A stretch of DNA of 28,374 nucleotides from positions 1 to 28,374 of the forward strand of contig VSOC01000041.1 in the NCBI GenBank assembly GCA_009774615.1. Reading direction: 5' to 3'. This DNA comes from Lachnospiraceae bacterium. Lineage in GTDB: Bacteria > Bacillota > Clostridia > Lachnospirales > Lachnospiraceae. The notes beneath the pieces are model-generated. The model was not told the origin of the DNA and did not search any database. It worked only from the letters and a program-made list of their open reading frames with translations. Made by a program: the position numbers and the translations under genes. Below, piece by piece: positions 15,077-23,482 of the stretch (its first letter is position 1; each line of letters starts with the position of its first letter).

Positions 15077-18000
15077 CCTGCACCTCCCTGTTTTCGGTAT
15101 CCTTTTTTTGTTTACTCAAAGATTTTACGGTTATTTCATCCTCGATGTTTTCATCGCTGCCGACCATTTCTTCGCTTTCTTCCTCTTCTTCCTCCTTTGG
15201 CAAAATCTCCTTCCATATCTCTTCCGGCTTAATCGCCCGCAGTTTCCGGTAGGCATAGCCGGAGGTTTTCCGGTCAAAGCCGCACACAGCATGGTAGGGG
15301 CAGTAATCGCATCCGGTTCTTGTCCCCTGCTTATACGGGAGGAGGGCTGTGCTTCCCTGCAGTATTTCCTGTCCCACCTTCCGGCAGCGCCCCCTTACAT
15401 AGTCCCGCAGGAAACCAAAACGCTTCCCGCTGGCCACCGAGGAACGGGCTTCCTGGACAATTCCCGCTTTTACCGCTACCGGGATAACATCCGACTCCCC
15501 TTCAATCTCCCGATCCATGCGCTGGATTACCTCCAGGTCACTGTTGACCAGACCATTCATTTTCAGCTGCTTTTTAATCTGTGCCTCGATTTCCGACGGG
15601 GTCATCACTTCCGTTTTTTCGACCATGGGGTCCTGGATATTATAATAGAATAAACCCGCGGGAACGACTTCCTTATCCGGGCAGCGCCTCTCCTGCAGTT
15701 CCATCGCCGCATCCATGTAGACAACAAGCTGAAGCTGAAGCCCATAGTAAAGAGCGGCCAGATCAAAGCTTGTGCTCCCTGACTTATAGTCGATAATCTT
15801 AACATACACATGGGTTTCATCCTCACATAAATCCAGCCGGTCGATCCGCCCCTGCAGATAAAGGGCTTCATCTTCCGAAAGGGCAATCTTCATCGCCTCT
15901 AAATTATCCGCAGCCGAAAAGGAAACCTCAAAACCCACCGGCTTAAACTCGCCCTTTTTCAACTGCTCGCCCAAAGCCCACATCGTCCGATCCGTAATGC
16001 GGGAAAGGCGGCGGATCAGATAGGCATTGCGGGAGGAACTGTGAAGGATGGTATTGCCGTAATCCTCGGCCACCGTATTGACACAGGAGGAAACGACCTC
16101 CTTACGCTTTTCTTCACTTAGCCCCGCAAGCCCCAGGCCCTGTTTCTGCAGTTCCTCAAAGCACAGATCCAAAGACTGGTGGAAAAGATTTCCCATATCC
16201 ACGGCACCCAGTTCATATTCGCGGCGCTCCATCAGTTCCAGTCCGTAGCGCAGGAAATGAGCATAGGCACAAGAGGCATACTGTTCCAGCCTGGTTACAC
16301 TTCCCGAAAGCACCGGCCCGTAAAGCGCCCTGGCGGCTGCCCTTCCAATCCCCTTTTCTTCGTAAGTATAGGAAAATGCCTCGGCAAGTTTTTTTGCCAG
16401 AAATGTACAGTCCGGACGATGATAGACGTAGGAAAATAGTTCCAGAATCTGTGCGGCCATCTCTTCGTCCTCTCCTGCATCTTCCGCAACACTGCTTGCC
16501 GCAAGGGTGCGCAGCCCCTGGGCAAGGCAGCGAAATGCTTCTTCCTTATTCCAGGGAACCACCGATAATTCTTCGCCCGAAAATGCCGCATCCGGAAAAA
16601 GCTGGATTAAATCTTCGATAAGTGATGAAGGCCGAAGTTCTTTCCCGCTTCCGGAAAAAGCTCCGTAAGTAATCACTAACTGCCGGGAAGGTCTGGTCAT
16701 CATCAAATACAGGTAAAATCTCTGCAAAAGCCCGTTTTCCCTGGCTGTAGGTGCCAGTTCCACTTTCTGCCGGGCAAAAAACTCCCGCTCATCATCCGTT
16801 AAAAGTCCCCGGCTCTCCCTTCTCTGCGGAACGATGCCCTCATTTACGCCCACAAAATAAAGAACCTTAACATTGCCCAGACGGGTTCGGGTAATATCGC
16901 CCACAACCACCCGATCCAGGGTTGCCGGAATCGTCCCCACTTCAATCTCGCCAAATCCGGCATCCAGGATTTCCATATATTCCTTTAATCCCATAGCTTC
17001 ATCGCCCAAAAGGGCTTCCAGGCGCTCAAGCATCTCCATCGTAAGCCCGTAAACCTGGCTGTACTCCTTGGAAAGTTCGTTCTCCCCTTCTTCCATCAGC
17101 CGATCGGCCCGCTGCAAAAGCTTTTCCTCAAGCCTAAGCTTTTCCAAAAATGCCCTTAGTGCTCCAGTCATGGAAGAACCCGTATTCTCTTTATTTTTCA
17201 GCGACAGCCGCAGCGAAGAAAACTCCTCTTCCACGGCGCGGCGCAGCCAGTTTAACTCCTTTAAGTTCAGCTTTTCAGCCCCCCGGTAGGTTCTCTCCCA
17301 GGGGGTTGACCAGCGCTTATACCCGCGTATGCCTAAGGCTTTTACATAATTTTCCATCCGATCCAGACTTTCGCGCAGGTTAAATTCCGACGGCTGGGCG
17401 GCTCTGTCCTTCTCCTGTTCCCTGTCCTCTTCCTTATCCCCCTGCTCATCTTTTTCCATCTCCCGAATCCCGGCAATCTGCTCTTCGTCCAGAATCAGCC
17501 CGGTTTTCAGGCAGCGAAATACGCTTTCATAGGGAAAATCCAGGCGGACGGCTTCTAAGGACGAACGGATTAACTCCACCAGGGGATTCGTTAAGATGCT
17601 TTTCTTATTGTCCAGAAAAAAAGGAATACCCATAGCATCAAACTGCCTGCGGATTTCCCGCCCGTAAGAATCCAGATCGCCGGTGATCACCGCCATATCC
17701 CGATAGCGAAGGCCCCTGCGCAGCCATTTTTGCATCTGATGGCAGACAAAACGTACTTCCTGGGCAGGATTTTTTCCCAAATAGATAAAGATTTCCTCTT
17801 CTCCCTTTTCCCGTGCTTCCTTCGGCAGAGGCATCTTCTTTCTTCTGGAATAACGTCCAAGATTTTTTTCCAGATACGCAAGCCTGGGGCTTTCCCTAAA
17901 GCGCACAGGAGGCACACTGCCAAGGAGAATATCCTTTTCATGGGTGATTCCCGCCAGGGATGCCAGATCGATCAGCTGGCAGATCATATGCCGGCTCATA

Positions 18001-18740
18001 TAAAACAAATCATGCTTCTTTGCCTCTGCATAAACCGATTCCTCCAGATCCACCGTTACCGCCGCCTTCACCTGTCTGCACCGGCGAAGAAGGATCTCCA
18101 CAATCCTGTACTGCACCGGCGTAAACCCTGTATAGGAATCCAGGTAAATACTGCATGAAGAAAGCTTTTCCCAGCGGGGAAGTTCCCGGCAGCAGATATC
18201 CAAAACCTCTTCCGCCGTGGTAAAACGATCCTTAATATACTCCTGAAAACTTTCATACAGTACACCAAAATCCCTTAGCTTTTCCTTTAAAATCGGCCCT
18301 CCTGCCGTCCCGGTCAGTTCTTTTAAGGTTTCCGGGGTCACTCCGTACTGATACATCTCCGATATCAGCGATTTTAACTGGTTGACAAAGCCCGCCTGGC
18401 CAAGATGGCGCTGGTAATAATGAAGTTCTCTTTTCTTCTCCCCCGCAACCTTCCGCAAGATCATCGATTTTCCCATATCGTCCAAAACCGTCAGTAACTC
18501 TACGGTCAAATCTTCAAAAACCCGGTAGGCAAGCCGGTTAAAGCTTACCACATCAATATTGGTCAAACCATGGCGGGGATGAAGGAGAATCAGTTCTCTC
18601 TGGGTTTCCATGGTATACTGCTCCGGAACCAGAAGCAGATACTGCCGGTTTGTATGTTCTAAAGATTCCCGAATCATCTCTTCATAGATATAGCGGCTCT
18701 TCCCTGACCCCGCCGGGCCTAAAATAAACTGTAATGCCAT
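15057..18740 (-). CDS. addB: ATP-dependent helicase/nuclease subunit B (AddB)
   Basis: The product is 1227 aa, partner of AddA in end resection. The N-terminal P-loop GPAGSGKS is at 8-15. The C-terminal RecB-type nuclease contains DYKSGS, and the [4Fe-4S] cluster that staples the domain is predicted at Cys824 (ASCAYAHF) and Cys1144, Cys1147 and Cys1153 (C-x2-C-x5-C). Beyond the cluster lies an extra tail of about 70 residues: an acidic run around 1183-1195, then a Lys/Glu/Asp-rich end, likely disordered. The ATG at 18740 follows AGGAG. The gene is driven by a promoter at 18776-18802 and overlaps addA by 20 nt. All key motifs are intact. Confidence 0.97.
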   Translation of the reverse strand: MALQFILGPAGSGKSRYIYEEMIRESLEHTNRQYLLLVPEQYTMETQRELILLHPRHGLTNIDVVSFNRLAYRVFEDLTVELLTVLDDMGKSMILRKVAGEKKRELHYYQRHLGQAGFVNQLKSLISEMYQYGVTPETLKELTGTAGGPILKEKLRDFGVLYESFQEYIKDRFTTAEEVLDICCRELPRWEKLSSCSIYLDSYTGFTPVQYRIVEILLRRCRQVKAAVTVDLEESVYAEAKKHDLFYMSRHMICQLIDLASLAGITHEKDILLGSVPPVRFRESPRLAYLEKNLGRYSRRKKMPLPKEAREKGEEEIFIYLGKNPAQEVRFVCHQMQKWLRRGLRYRDMAVITGDLDSYGREIRRQFDAMGIPFFLDNKKSILTNPLVELIRSSLEAVRLDFPYESVFRCLKTGLILDEEQIAGIREMEKDEQGDKEEDREQEKDRAAQPSEFNLRESLDRMENYVKALGIRGYKRWSTPWERTYRGAEKLNLKELNWLRRAVEEEFSSLRLSLKNKENTGSSMTGALRAFLEKLRLEEKLLQRADRLMEEGENELSKEYSQVYGLTMEMLERLEALLGDEAMGLKEYMEILDAGFGEIEVGTIPATLDRVVVGDITRTRLGNVKVLYFVGVNEGIVPQRRESRGLLTDDEREFFARQKVELAPTARENGLLQRFYLYLMMTRPSRQLVITYGAFSGSGKELRPSSLIEDLIQLFPDAAFSGEELSVVPWNKEEAFRCLAQGLRTLAASSVAEDAGEDEEMAAQILELFSYVYHRPDCTFLAKKLAEAFSYTYEEKGIGRAAARALYGPVLSGSVTRLEQYASCAYAHFLRYGLELMERREYELGAVDMGNLFHQSLDLCFEELQKQGLGLAGLSEEKRKEVVSSCVNTVAEDYGNTILHSSSRNAYLIRRLSRITDRTMWALGEQLKKGEFKPVGFEVSFSAADNLEAMKIALSEDEALYLQGRIDRLDLCEDETHVYVKIIDYKSGSTSFDLAALYYGLQLQLVVYMDAAMELQERRCPDKEVVPAGLFYYNIQDPMVEKTEVMTPSEIEAQIKKQLKMNGLVNSDLEVIQRMDREIEGESDVIPVAVKAGIVQEARSSVASGKRFGFLRDYVRGRCRKVGQEILQGSTALLPYKQGTRTGCDYCPYHAVCGFDRKTSGYAYRKLRAIKPEEIWKEILPKEEEEEESEEMVGSDENIEDEITVKSLSKQKKDTENREVQDGSKVD

Positions 18741-18775
18741 CTGACTCCTGCCTTTCTCATTTTTTATTCATTGAT

Positions 18776-18802
18776 AGTATAGCATATTTCTTGCTCTGTC
18801 AA
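18776..18802 (-). promoter_or_regulatory. addB: Promoter of addBA
   Basis: On the minus strand there is a consensus -35 TTGACA (18797-18802), a short 15-bp spacer and a -10 TATACT (18776-18781); reading the -35 as TTTGAC gives 16 bp. It lies in the 118-bp gap between addB and the divergent plus-strand gene. Confidence 0.6.
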
Positions 18803-18858
18803 AGGTATAAATAGCAAATCCTTTCATAAATTGTAATAAATGAAAAGGGAGGTTCCCC

Positions 18859-19317
18859 ATGAGTTCAAAAACCAAAATTATTGTCCTGCGAATGAAGGAG
18901 ATTATCTATACCGCGATTTTTGTCGGTCTTGCCCTCCTTCTGATTGCTCTGTTTTTTATTATGTTCCGCCGGGATAAAGCAGATTCCCCGCCGGAATCAT
19001 CGACCGCAGAAGCCGCCTACATACCCGGCGTTTACTCCTGTGCGATTACGTTAGCCAGCGAACAGATTAATGTTGAGGTTTCGGTCGATGCCCACCAGAT
19101 TACCTCCATTGCCCTGCGGCCGTTAAGCGACTCGGTTGCTGCCATGTACCCTTTAATGGAACCGGCCATGCAGGATCTGGCTGCCCAGATTTTAAAAAGC
19201 CAGTCTTTAGAATCGGTTACTTATCCTACGCAGCAGAAATATACCTCTGCCGTACTCCTCAGGGCCATACAAACTGCGCTGGACAAGGCTGTACCCCAAA
19301 AAACGGTACAAAATTAA
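18859..19317 (+). CDS. Single-pass membrane protein with FMN-binding-like extracytoplasmic domain
   Basis: The product is 152 aa and the only plus-strand gene here. One membrane segment (about 14-36) is followed by RRDK, placing the C-terminal domain outside the cell if the N-terminus is inside; note, however, that positive charge on both sides leaves topology uncertain. Residues 55-145 (PGVYSCAITLASEQINVEV, then a DAHQITSIALRPLS strand pair and a C-terminal YTSAVLLRAIQTAL helix) resemble an FMN-binding-domain architecture, but the SGAT flavinylation motif is absent. The ATG at 18859 follows GGGAGG at normal spacing. It stands alone between addBA (divergent) and nrdD (convergent). No clear promoter was found. 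Function unknown; the domain similarity is tentative. Confidence 0.75.
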   Translation: MSSKTKIIVLRMKEIIYTAIFVGLALLLIALFFIMFRRDKADSPPESSTAEAAYIPGVYSCAITLASEQINVEVSVDAHQITSIALRPLSDSVAAMYPLMEPAMQDLAAQILKSQSLESVTYPTQQKYTSAVLLRAIQTALDKAVPQKTVQN

Positions 19318-19356
19318 ATCCGCTCCCCATTTCCATTCCTGCGCCGTCCGCGGCAG

Positions 19357-19412
19357 AACAGGTACAGAAAAATCCGGCAGACTTTCGCCGCCGGATTGTT
19401 GCTGTACCTGTT
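19357..19412. terminator. Bipartite bidirectional terminator between the plus-strand gene and nrdD
   Basis: An inner 7-bp stem ATCCGGC/GCCGGAT (19372-19378 with 19390-19396) sits inside an outer perfect 11-bp stem AACAGGTACAG/CTGTACCTGTT (19357-19367 with 19402-19412). For nrdD (minus) the inner stem is directly followed by UUUUU. For the plus gene the outer stem is followed by UU. One element therefore serves both convergent genes. Confidence 0.8.
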
Positions 19413-19513
19413 TTACTGTATAAAAAACATTCTGGTTTGCCTGGTAATTATCGGTTCCTTTTACCCACCGCTTTCGTCTTTGCGGCTTAGAAGCAGAGGA
19501 GTTCCTCCATAGA

Positions 19514-21916
19514 TTAATACTGCATCGCTTTGATTTCCACAGTTTCTGCAAACTTGCGGATATTGGAAGCATTCACAATCTTTTTCACATGATTTCCTTC
19601 AATCTGAACCAGCGTCGGAGCCTGCATAATCCCATATTTTTCTGCCAGTTCCTGATTTTCCTCGGCGTCAATGGTTACATAGTCCATTCCCTTTAACGCT
19701 TCCTTTGCTGCACGGCAGTTCGGACAGGTCTTTGTGGTGAAGAGATACAGTGCATCTTCCTTATTCTCAAGCGTTCCGCGGTTTTCTTCCTCATTCTTTG
19801 GTGCTTGGCTTGCCGCCATCATCTTTCCGGCCTTTTTCAGCACGGAATGTACCGGATCATAGGTCTTGCGGTTCTTAAACTCCTGGGTCTTTCCTTCATT
19901 CCAGTTCTGTACCGGACGGTAGTAGCCGGTGATTCGGCTGTAAACCTCCGCCGGGCCGCCGCAGTGCGGGCATACAAACTGCTCGCCGGACAGATAGCCG
20001 TGTGTCTTGCAGATGGAATAGGTCGGCGACATCGTATAATACGGAAGCCGATAATTCTCGGCAATGGTGTGCACCAGCTTGGCAGCTGCCTTCCAGTCGG
20101 GAAGCTTCTCCCCTAAGAACGCATGGAATACGGTTCCCGAGGTGTACAGCGTCTGCAGTTCATCCTGGATATCCAGGGCGTCAAAGACATCCTGCGTATA
20201 ATCTACCGGAAGATGAGAACTATTGGTATAATACGGCGTATCCCCTTCGGACCCTGCGGTGCGGATGCCCGGGAATCTCTTCCGATCATGCTTTGCAAGG
20301 CGGTAAGCCGTGGACTCTGCCGGTGTTGCCTCCAGGTTATATAAATCGCCGAATTCTTCCTGATAATCCGACAGGCGTTCACGCATATGATTTAAAACTT
20401 CCTTGGTAAACTTCTGGGTGCGCTCATCCGTCATATCACCGCCCAGCCAGCAGGCATTTAAGCCGGCCTCATTCATGCCCACAAGACCAATCGTGGAGAA
20501 ATGATTGTCAAAGGAGCCAAGGTAGCGCTTCGTATAAGGATAAAGTCCGCTTTCCATCAGCTTCCCGATAACCTCTCTCTTGGTGTGCAGGGAACGGGCG
20601 GAAATATCCATCATATGATCCAGCCGACGGTAAAAATCAGCCTCATCCTTTGCCAGATAAGCAATTCGTGGCATGTTAATGGTAACTACACCTACGGAAC
20701 CGGTACTCTCGCCGGAACCAAAGAACCCGCCGGTCTTTTTGCGCAGTTCACGCAGATCCAGACGAAGACGGCAGCACATGCTGCGCACATCACTCGGCTG
20801 CATATCGCTGTTGATGTAATTGGAAAAATAAGGGGTTCCGTATTTTGCCGTCATTTCAAATAATAAACGGTTATTTTCATTATCCGACCAGTCAAAATCC
20901 CTGGTGATAGAATAGGTCGGAATCGGGTACTGGAATCCTCTTCCGTTCGCATCACCCTCGATCATGGTTTCGATAAAGGCGCGGTTAATCATATCCATCT
21001 CTGCCTTGCAGTCTTTATACTTAAAATCCATCTCCTTGCCGCCGACAATGGCATTCATCTCCGCCATATCGTCCGGCACGGTCCAGTCCAGGGTAATATT
21101 GGAAAACGGTGCCTGGGTTCCCCAGCGGCTCGGGGTGTTTACGCCGTAAATAAAGGACTCAATACATTTCTTCACTTCCGGATACTTTAAGTTTTCTACC
21201 TTGACAAACGGTGCCAAGTAGGTATCAAAGGAAGAAAATGCCTGTGCACCTGCCCATTCATTCTGCATAATGCCCAGGAAGTTTACCATCTGGTTGCAGA
21301 GTACGGACAGATGCTTGGCCGGAGATGAAGTCATCTTCCCGGAAATTCCTCCCAAGCCCTCTAACAGAAGCTGCTTTAACGACCAGCCTGCACAGTAGCC
21401 GGTAAGCATGGACAAATCATGGATGTGGATATCCGCATTCCGATGTGCCTCGGCAATCTCCTGATCATAAATTTCAGACAGCCAGTAATTCGCAGTTACC
21501 GCACCGGAATTGCTTAAAATCAAACCGCCCACCGAATAAGTAACCGTAGAATTCTCCTTAACCCGCCAGTCCTCAACCTTAACATAGCTGTTGACAACAT
21601 CCTTGTAATCCAGGATGGTATTCTTCATATTGCGGATTTTCTCACGCTGCTTGCGGTAGAGGATATAAGCCTTTGCTACATCCGTATAACCGGTCTGCTC
21701 CAGCACATGCTCTACGCTGTCCTGAATCTCCTCCACGGAAATCTCCTCATCCTTCATCTTTCCCTGAAAATCTGCCGTTACACGCAGTGAAAGAAGTTCC
21801 AGGATCTCATTATTAAACATCTTCCCGGTCGCCTTAAATGCTTTCTTTATCGCCTCAGTAATCTTCACCAGCCGAAACTCTGCTCTCTCTCCATCCCGCT
21901 TAATTACCTGTATCAT
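19514..21916 (-). CDS. nrdD: Anaerobic ribonucleoside-triphosphate reductase with C-terminal redoxin domain
   Basis: The product is 800 aa, a class III glycyl-radical reductase that makes dNTPs from NTPs without oxygen. Residues 1-92 form an ATP-cone that senses dATP/ATP. Candidate active-site cysteines are Cys175 (TGYCAGW), Cys381/382 (MCCRLRLD) and Cys489 (NACWLGG). A zinc site is suggested by Cys636, His639, Cys649 and Cys652, followed by the glycyl radical Gly664 (RITGYYRPV). Ordinary NrdD ends soon after; here a redoxin domain follows (about 722-800) with active-site Cys731-Pro-Asn-Cys734 and a cis-Pro motif APTL. The fusion probably supplies electrons in cis, replacing formate. The ATG at 21916 follows AGGAGG; an upstream in-frame start is rejected. 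The activase gene nrdG is not adjacent. Confidence 0.95.
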   Translation of the reverse strand: MIQVIKRDGERAEFRLVKITEAIKKAFKATGKMFNNEILELLSLRVTADFQGKMKDEEISVEEIQDSVEHVLEQTGYTDVAKAYILYRKQREKIRNMKNTILDYKDVVNSYVKVEDWRVKENSTVTYSVGGLILSNSGAVTANYWLSEIYDQEIAEAHRNADIHIHDLSMLTGYCAGWSLKQLLLEGLGGISGKMTSSPAKHLSVLCNQMVNFLGIMQNEWAGAQAFSSFDTYLAPFVKVENLKYPEVKKCIESFIYGVNTPSRWGTQAPFSNITLDWTVPDDMAEMNAIVGGKEMDFKYKDCKAEMDMINRAFIETMIEGDANGRGFQYPIPTYSITRDFDWSDNENNRLLFEMTAKYGTPYFSNYINSDMQPSDVRSMCCRLRLDLRELRKKTGGFFGSGESTGSVGVVTINMPRIAYLAKDEADFYRRLDHMMDISARSLHTKREVIGKLMESGLYPYTKRYLGSFDNHFSTIGLVGMNEAGLNACWLGGDMTDERTQKFTKEVLNHMRERLSDYQEEFGDLYNLEATPAESTAYRLAKHDRKRFPGIRTAGSEGDTPYYTNSSHLPVDYTQDVFDALDIQDELQTLYTSGTVFHAFLGEKLPDWKAAAKLVHTIAENYRLPYYTMSPTYSICKTHGYLSGEQFVCPHCGGPAEVYSRITGYYRPVQNWNEGKTQEFKNRKTYDPVHSVLKKAGKMMAASQAPKNEEENRGTLENKEDALYLFTTKTCPNCRAAKEALKGMDYVTIDAEENQELAEKYGIMQAPTLVQIEGNHVKKIVNASNIRKFAETVEIKAMQY

Positions 21917-21997
21917 TACAAACCTCCTGTTATCTGTACTTTTCATCCCTGCCTTCCAAAGAAGCCCTGTGTATGCGCTTGGAAGCGGTAGGGTTTC

Positions 21998-22026
21998 ATT
22001 ATAGCAAATCCGAAAAGAAAATACAA
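21998..22026 (-). promoter_or_regulatory. nrdD: Promoter of nrdD
   Basis: On the minus strand there is a -35 TTGTAT (22021-22026), a 17-bp spacer and a perfect -10 TATAAT (21998-22003), about 80 bp upstream of the start codon. The -35 overlaps the second candidate NrdR box. Confidence 0.8.
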
Positions 22027-22066
22027 GATGTATGAATGATTTTTTTCAAAAAACAATATCTTGTGT
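22021..22066 (-). promoter_or_regulatory. Candidate NrdR box pair at the nrdD promoter
   Basis: On the minus strand ACACAAGATATTGTTT (22051-22066) matches the NrdR palindrome ACACAATATATTGTGT at 14 of 16 positions. A weaker partner lies at 22021-22036 (plus strand ATACAAGATGTATGAA) and shares the AYACAAGAT half-site; centres are 30 bp apart, close to the 31-32 bp of known pairs. NrdR represses RNR genes when dATP is high. Binding is inferred. Confidence 0.55.
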
Positions 22067-22080
22067 TTTACACATGCGTT

Positions 22081-22178
22081 TTGTCCACAGGTTATCCCCT
22101 GAAAATTCCCGGATATCCACGGATAATCCCCAGGATATCCACAGAAAATTCCCCGGGATATCCACAAAAAATCCCGGG
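22081..22178. repeat. Tandem 22-23 bp repeats with DnaA-box-like TATCCACA sequences
   Basis: Three tandem units start at 22111, 22133 and 22156, each beginning GGATATCCAC and ending in an A/T-rich stretch followed by CCC. A diverged upstream unit begins at 22081 with TTGTCCACA. The nonamers TTGTCCACA (22081), ATATCCACG (22113), ATATCCACA (22135) and ATATCCACA (22158) resemble the DnaA box TTATCCACA with one or two mismatches each. All lie upstream of the nrdD promoter. Confidence 0.8.
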
Positions 22179-22181
22179 GAA
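22149..22181 (-). terminator. Rho-independent terminator after hflX
   Basis: TTCCCCGGGAT and ATCCCGGGGAA form a perfect 11-bp stem around an 11-nt loop, followed on the minus strand by UUUUC, 20 bp past the hflX stop. The right half of the tandem repeat array is part of this hairpin. Confidence 0.75.
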
Positions 22182-22200
22182 AACGAATAACATTTCCTGT

Positions 22201-23463
22201 TTACTCACCAGCATCAACAAAAAATCCAGCAAACATCTCTGCCGGGACATAGGCTTTCACCGCAATTCCGGCTTCGGTGTAATCTTCTGCAAGAAGCTGT
22301 CCCGCCTTCCGGATCTGTGCAATCTTACCCGCTTCCGAATAAGGAAAAACTTTTTCCAGATATACCCTGCGGCTTCGCAGAATCCCTTCAAGGATTCCAA
22401 AAAGTTCCGAAAAGCCCTCGCCGCTCTTTGCCGAAATCTTCACCTGATAATCCGAAGAAAAGTCCCGCAGAAGCACCTCGCCCTCCAGCCTATCCATCTT
22501 ATTAAAGACTGTCACCATCACTTTATCGCCAATTCCCAGTTCACGGAGCGTTTCATAAACCACGTGCATCTGCATCTCCATCTGCGGATTGGAAACATCC
22601 ACAACATGCAGGATGATATCGCTGTACTTTGCCTCTTCTAACGTGCTCTTAAAAGCTTCCACCAGATGATGGGGAAGCTTGCGGATAAAGCCTACCGTAT
22701 CGGTCAGCAAAATTTCCTGCCCGTCCGGAAGCGAAAGCTTCCTGATCGTCGGGTCGAGCGTGGCAAATAATTTATCCTCCGCCAAAATCCCGGCCCCGGT
22801 CAGATGATTTAAGAGCGTGGACTTTCCCGCATTGGTATAGCCCACGATAGCCGCCACCGGCACATGATTTCTTGCCCTCTGCTGTCTGGCCACTTCCCGA
22901 TGGCGCTTTACCTCCTCCAGTTCCGATTTTAGCTGCCCGATCCGCTGGTGAATCCTCCGCCTGTCCACCTCCAGCTTCGTTTCTCCCGGTCCCCGGGTTC
23001 CGATCCCGCCGCCCAGACGCGACAGAGAATTATGGATGCCAACCAGGCGTGCGGCACGAAAACGAAGCTGTGCCAGCTCCACCTGAATCTTTCCCTCCTT
23101 TGTCTTAGCCCGGGAAGCAAAGATATCCAGAATCACCATGGTTCGATCCATCACCTTGGTTTCCAGCGCCTCTTCCAGATTACGAAGCTGCGCCGGGCTG
23201 AGTTCATCGTCGCAGACAATCCCCGTAGCGTCTGTTTCCCAGATCATCCACTTGACCTCTTCCATTTTTCCTTTCCCAAGATAAGTCGCCGGGTGCGCCG
23301 CCTCCCTCTTCTGAATCATCTGGTCAATGGCATCTGCCCCTGCAGTCTTTACCAGTTCGGAAAGTTCCTGAAGAGAAGCCTGGGCATCCTCTCCGTCCCC
23401 CGTGCTGATTCCAATTAAAATTACCCGCTCTTTTATTTCTTTATTTTCAATGAATTCTGTCAT
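22201..23463 (-). CDS. hflX: Ribosome-associated GTPase HflX
   Basis: The product is 420 aa. HflX binds the large ribosomal subunit and splits or rescues stalled ribosomes under stress. An N-terminal HflX domain (about 20-180) contains the Gly-rich GGGIGTRGPGETKLE linker. The GTPase domain follows with G1 GYTNAGKS (Lys214), G3 DTVGF and G4 NKMD. The ATG at 23463 is chosen because GAAGGA lies upstream and the family begins shortly after; the open frame extends upstream over the end of the preceding gene. It is the last gene of the unit and is followed by a strong terminator. Confidence 0.95.
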   Translation of the reverse strand: MTEFIENKEIKERVILIGISTGDGEDAQASLQELSELVKTAGADAIDQMIQKREAAHPATYLGKGKMEEVKWMIWETDATGIVCDDELSPAQLRNLEEALETKVMDRTMVILDIFASRAKTKEGKIQVELAQLRFRAARLVGIHNSLSRLGGGIGTRGPGETKLEVDRRRIHQRIGQLKSELEEVKRHREVARQQRARNHVPVAAIVGYTNAGKSTLLNHLTGAGILAEDKLFATLDPTIRKLSLPDGQEILLTDTVGFIRKLPHHLVEAFKSTLEEAKYSDIILHVVDVSNPQMEMQMHVVYETLRELGIGDKVMVTVFNKMDRLEGEVLLRDFSSDYQVKISAKSGEGFSELFGILEGILRSRRVYLEKVFPYSEAGKIAQIRKAGQLLAEDYTEAGIAVKAYVPAEMFAGFFVDAGE

Positions 23464-23482
23464 AATCTTCCTTCTGTGCAGC

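Noticed and set aside
19207..19572. Minus-strand open frame of 121 codons that might be an activase or small gene after nrdD
   Set aside because: It covers the terminator hairpin and the ends of both flanking genes, has no ribosome binding site, and has none of the CxxxCxxC radical-SAM motif expected of NrdG.
22081..22181. CRISPR array or origin of replication
   Set aside because: The repeats are about 22-23 bp head-to-tail with no unique spacers, and there is no dnaA, dnaN or AT-rich unwinding region beside them; only a regulatory or terminator role is reasonable.
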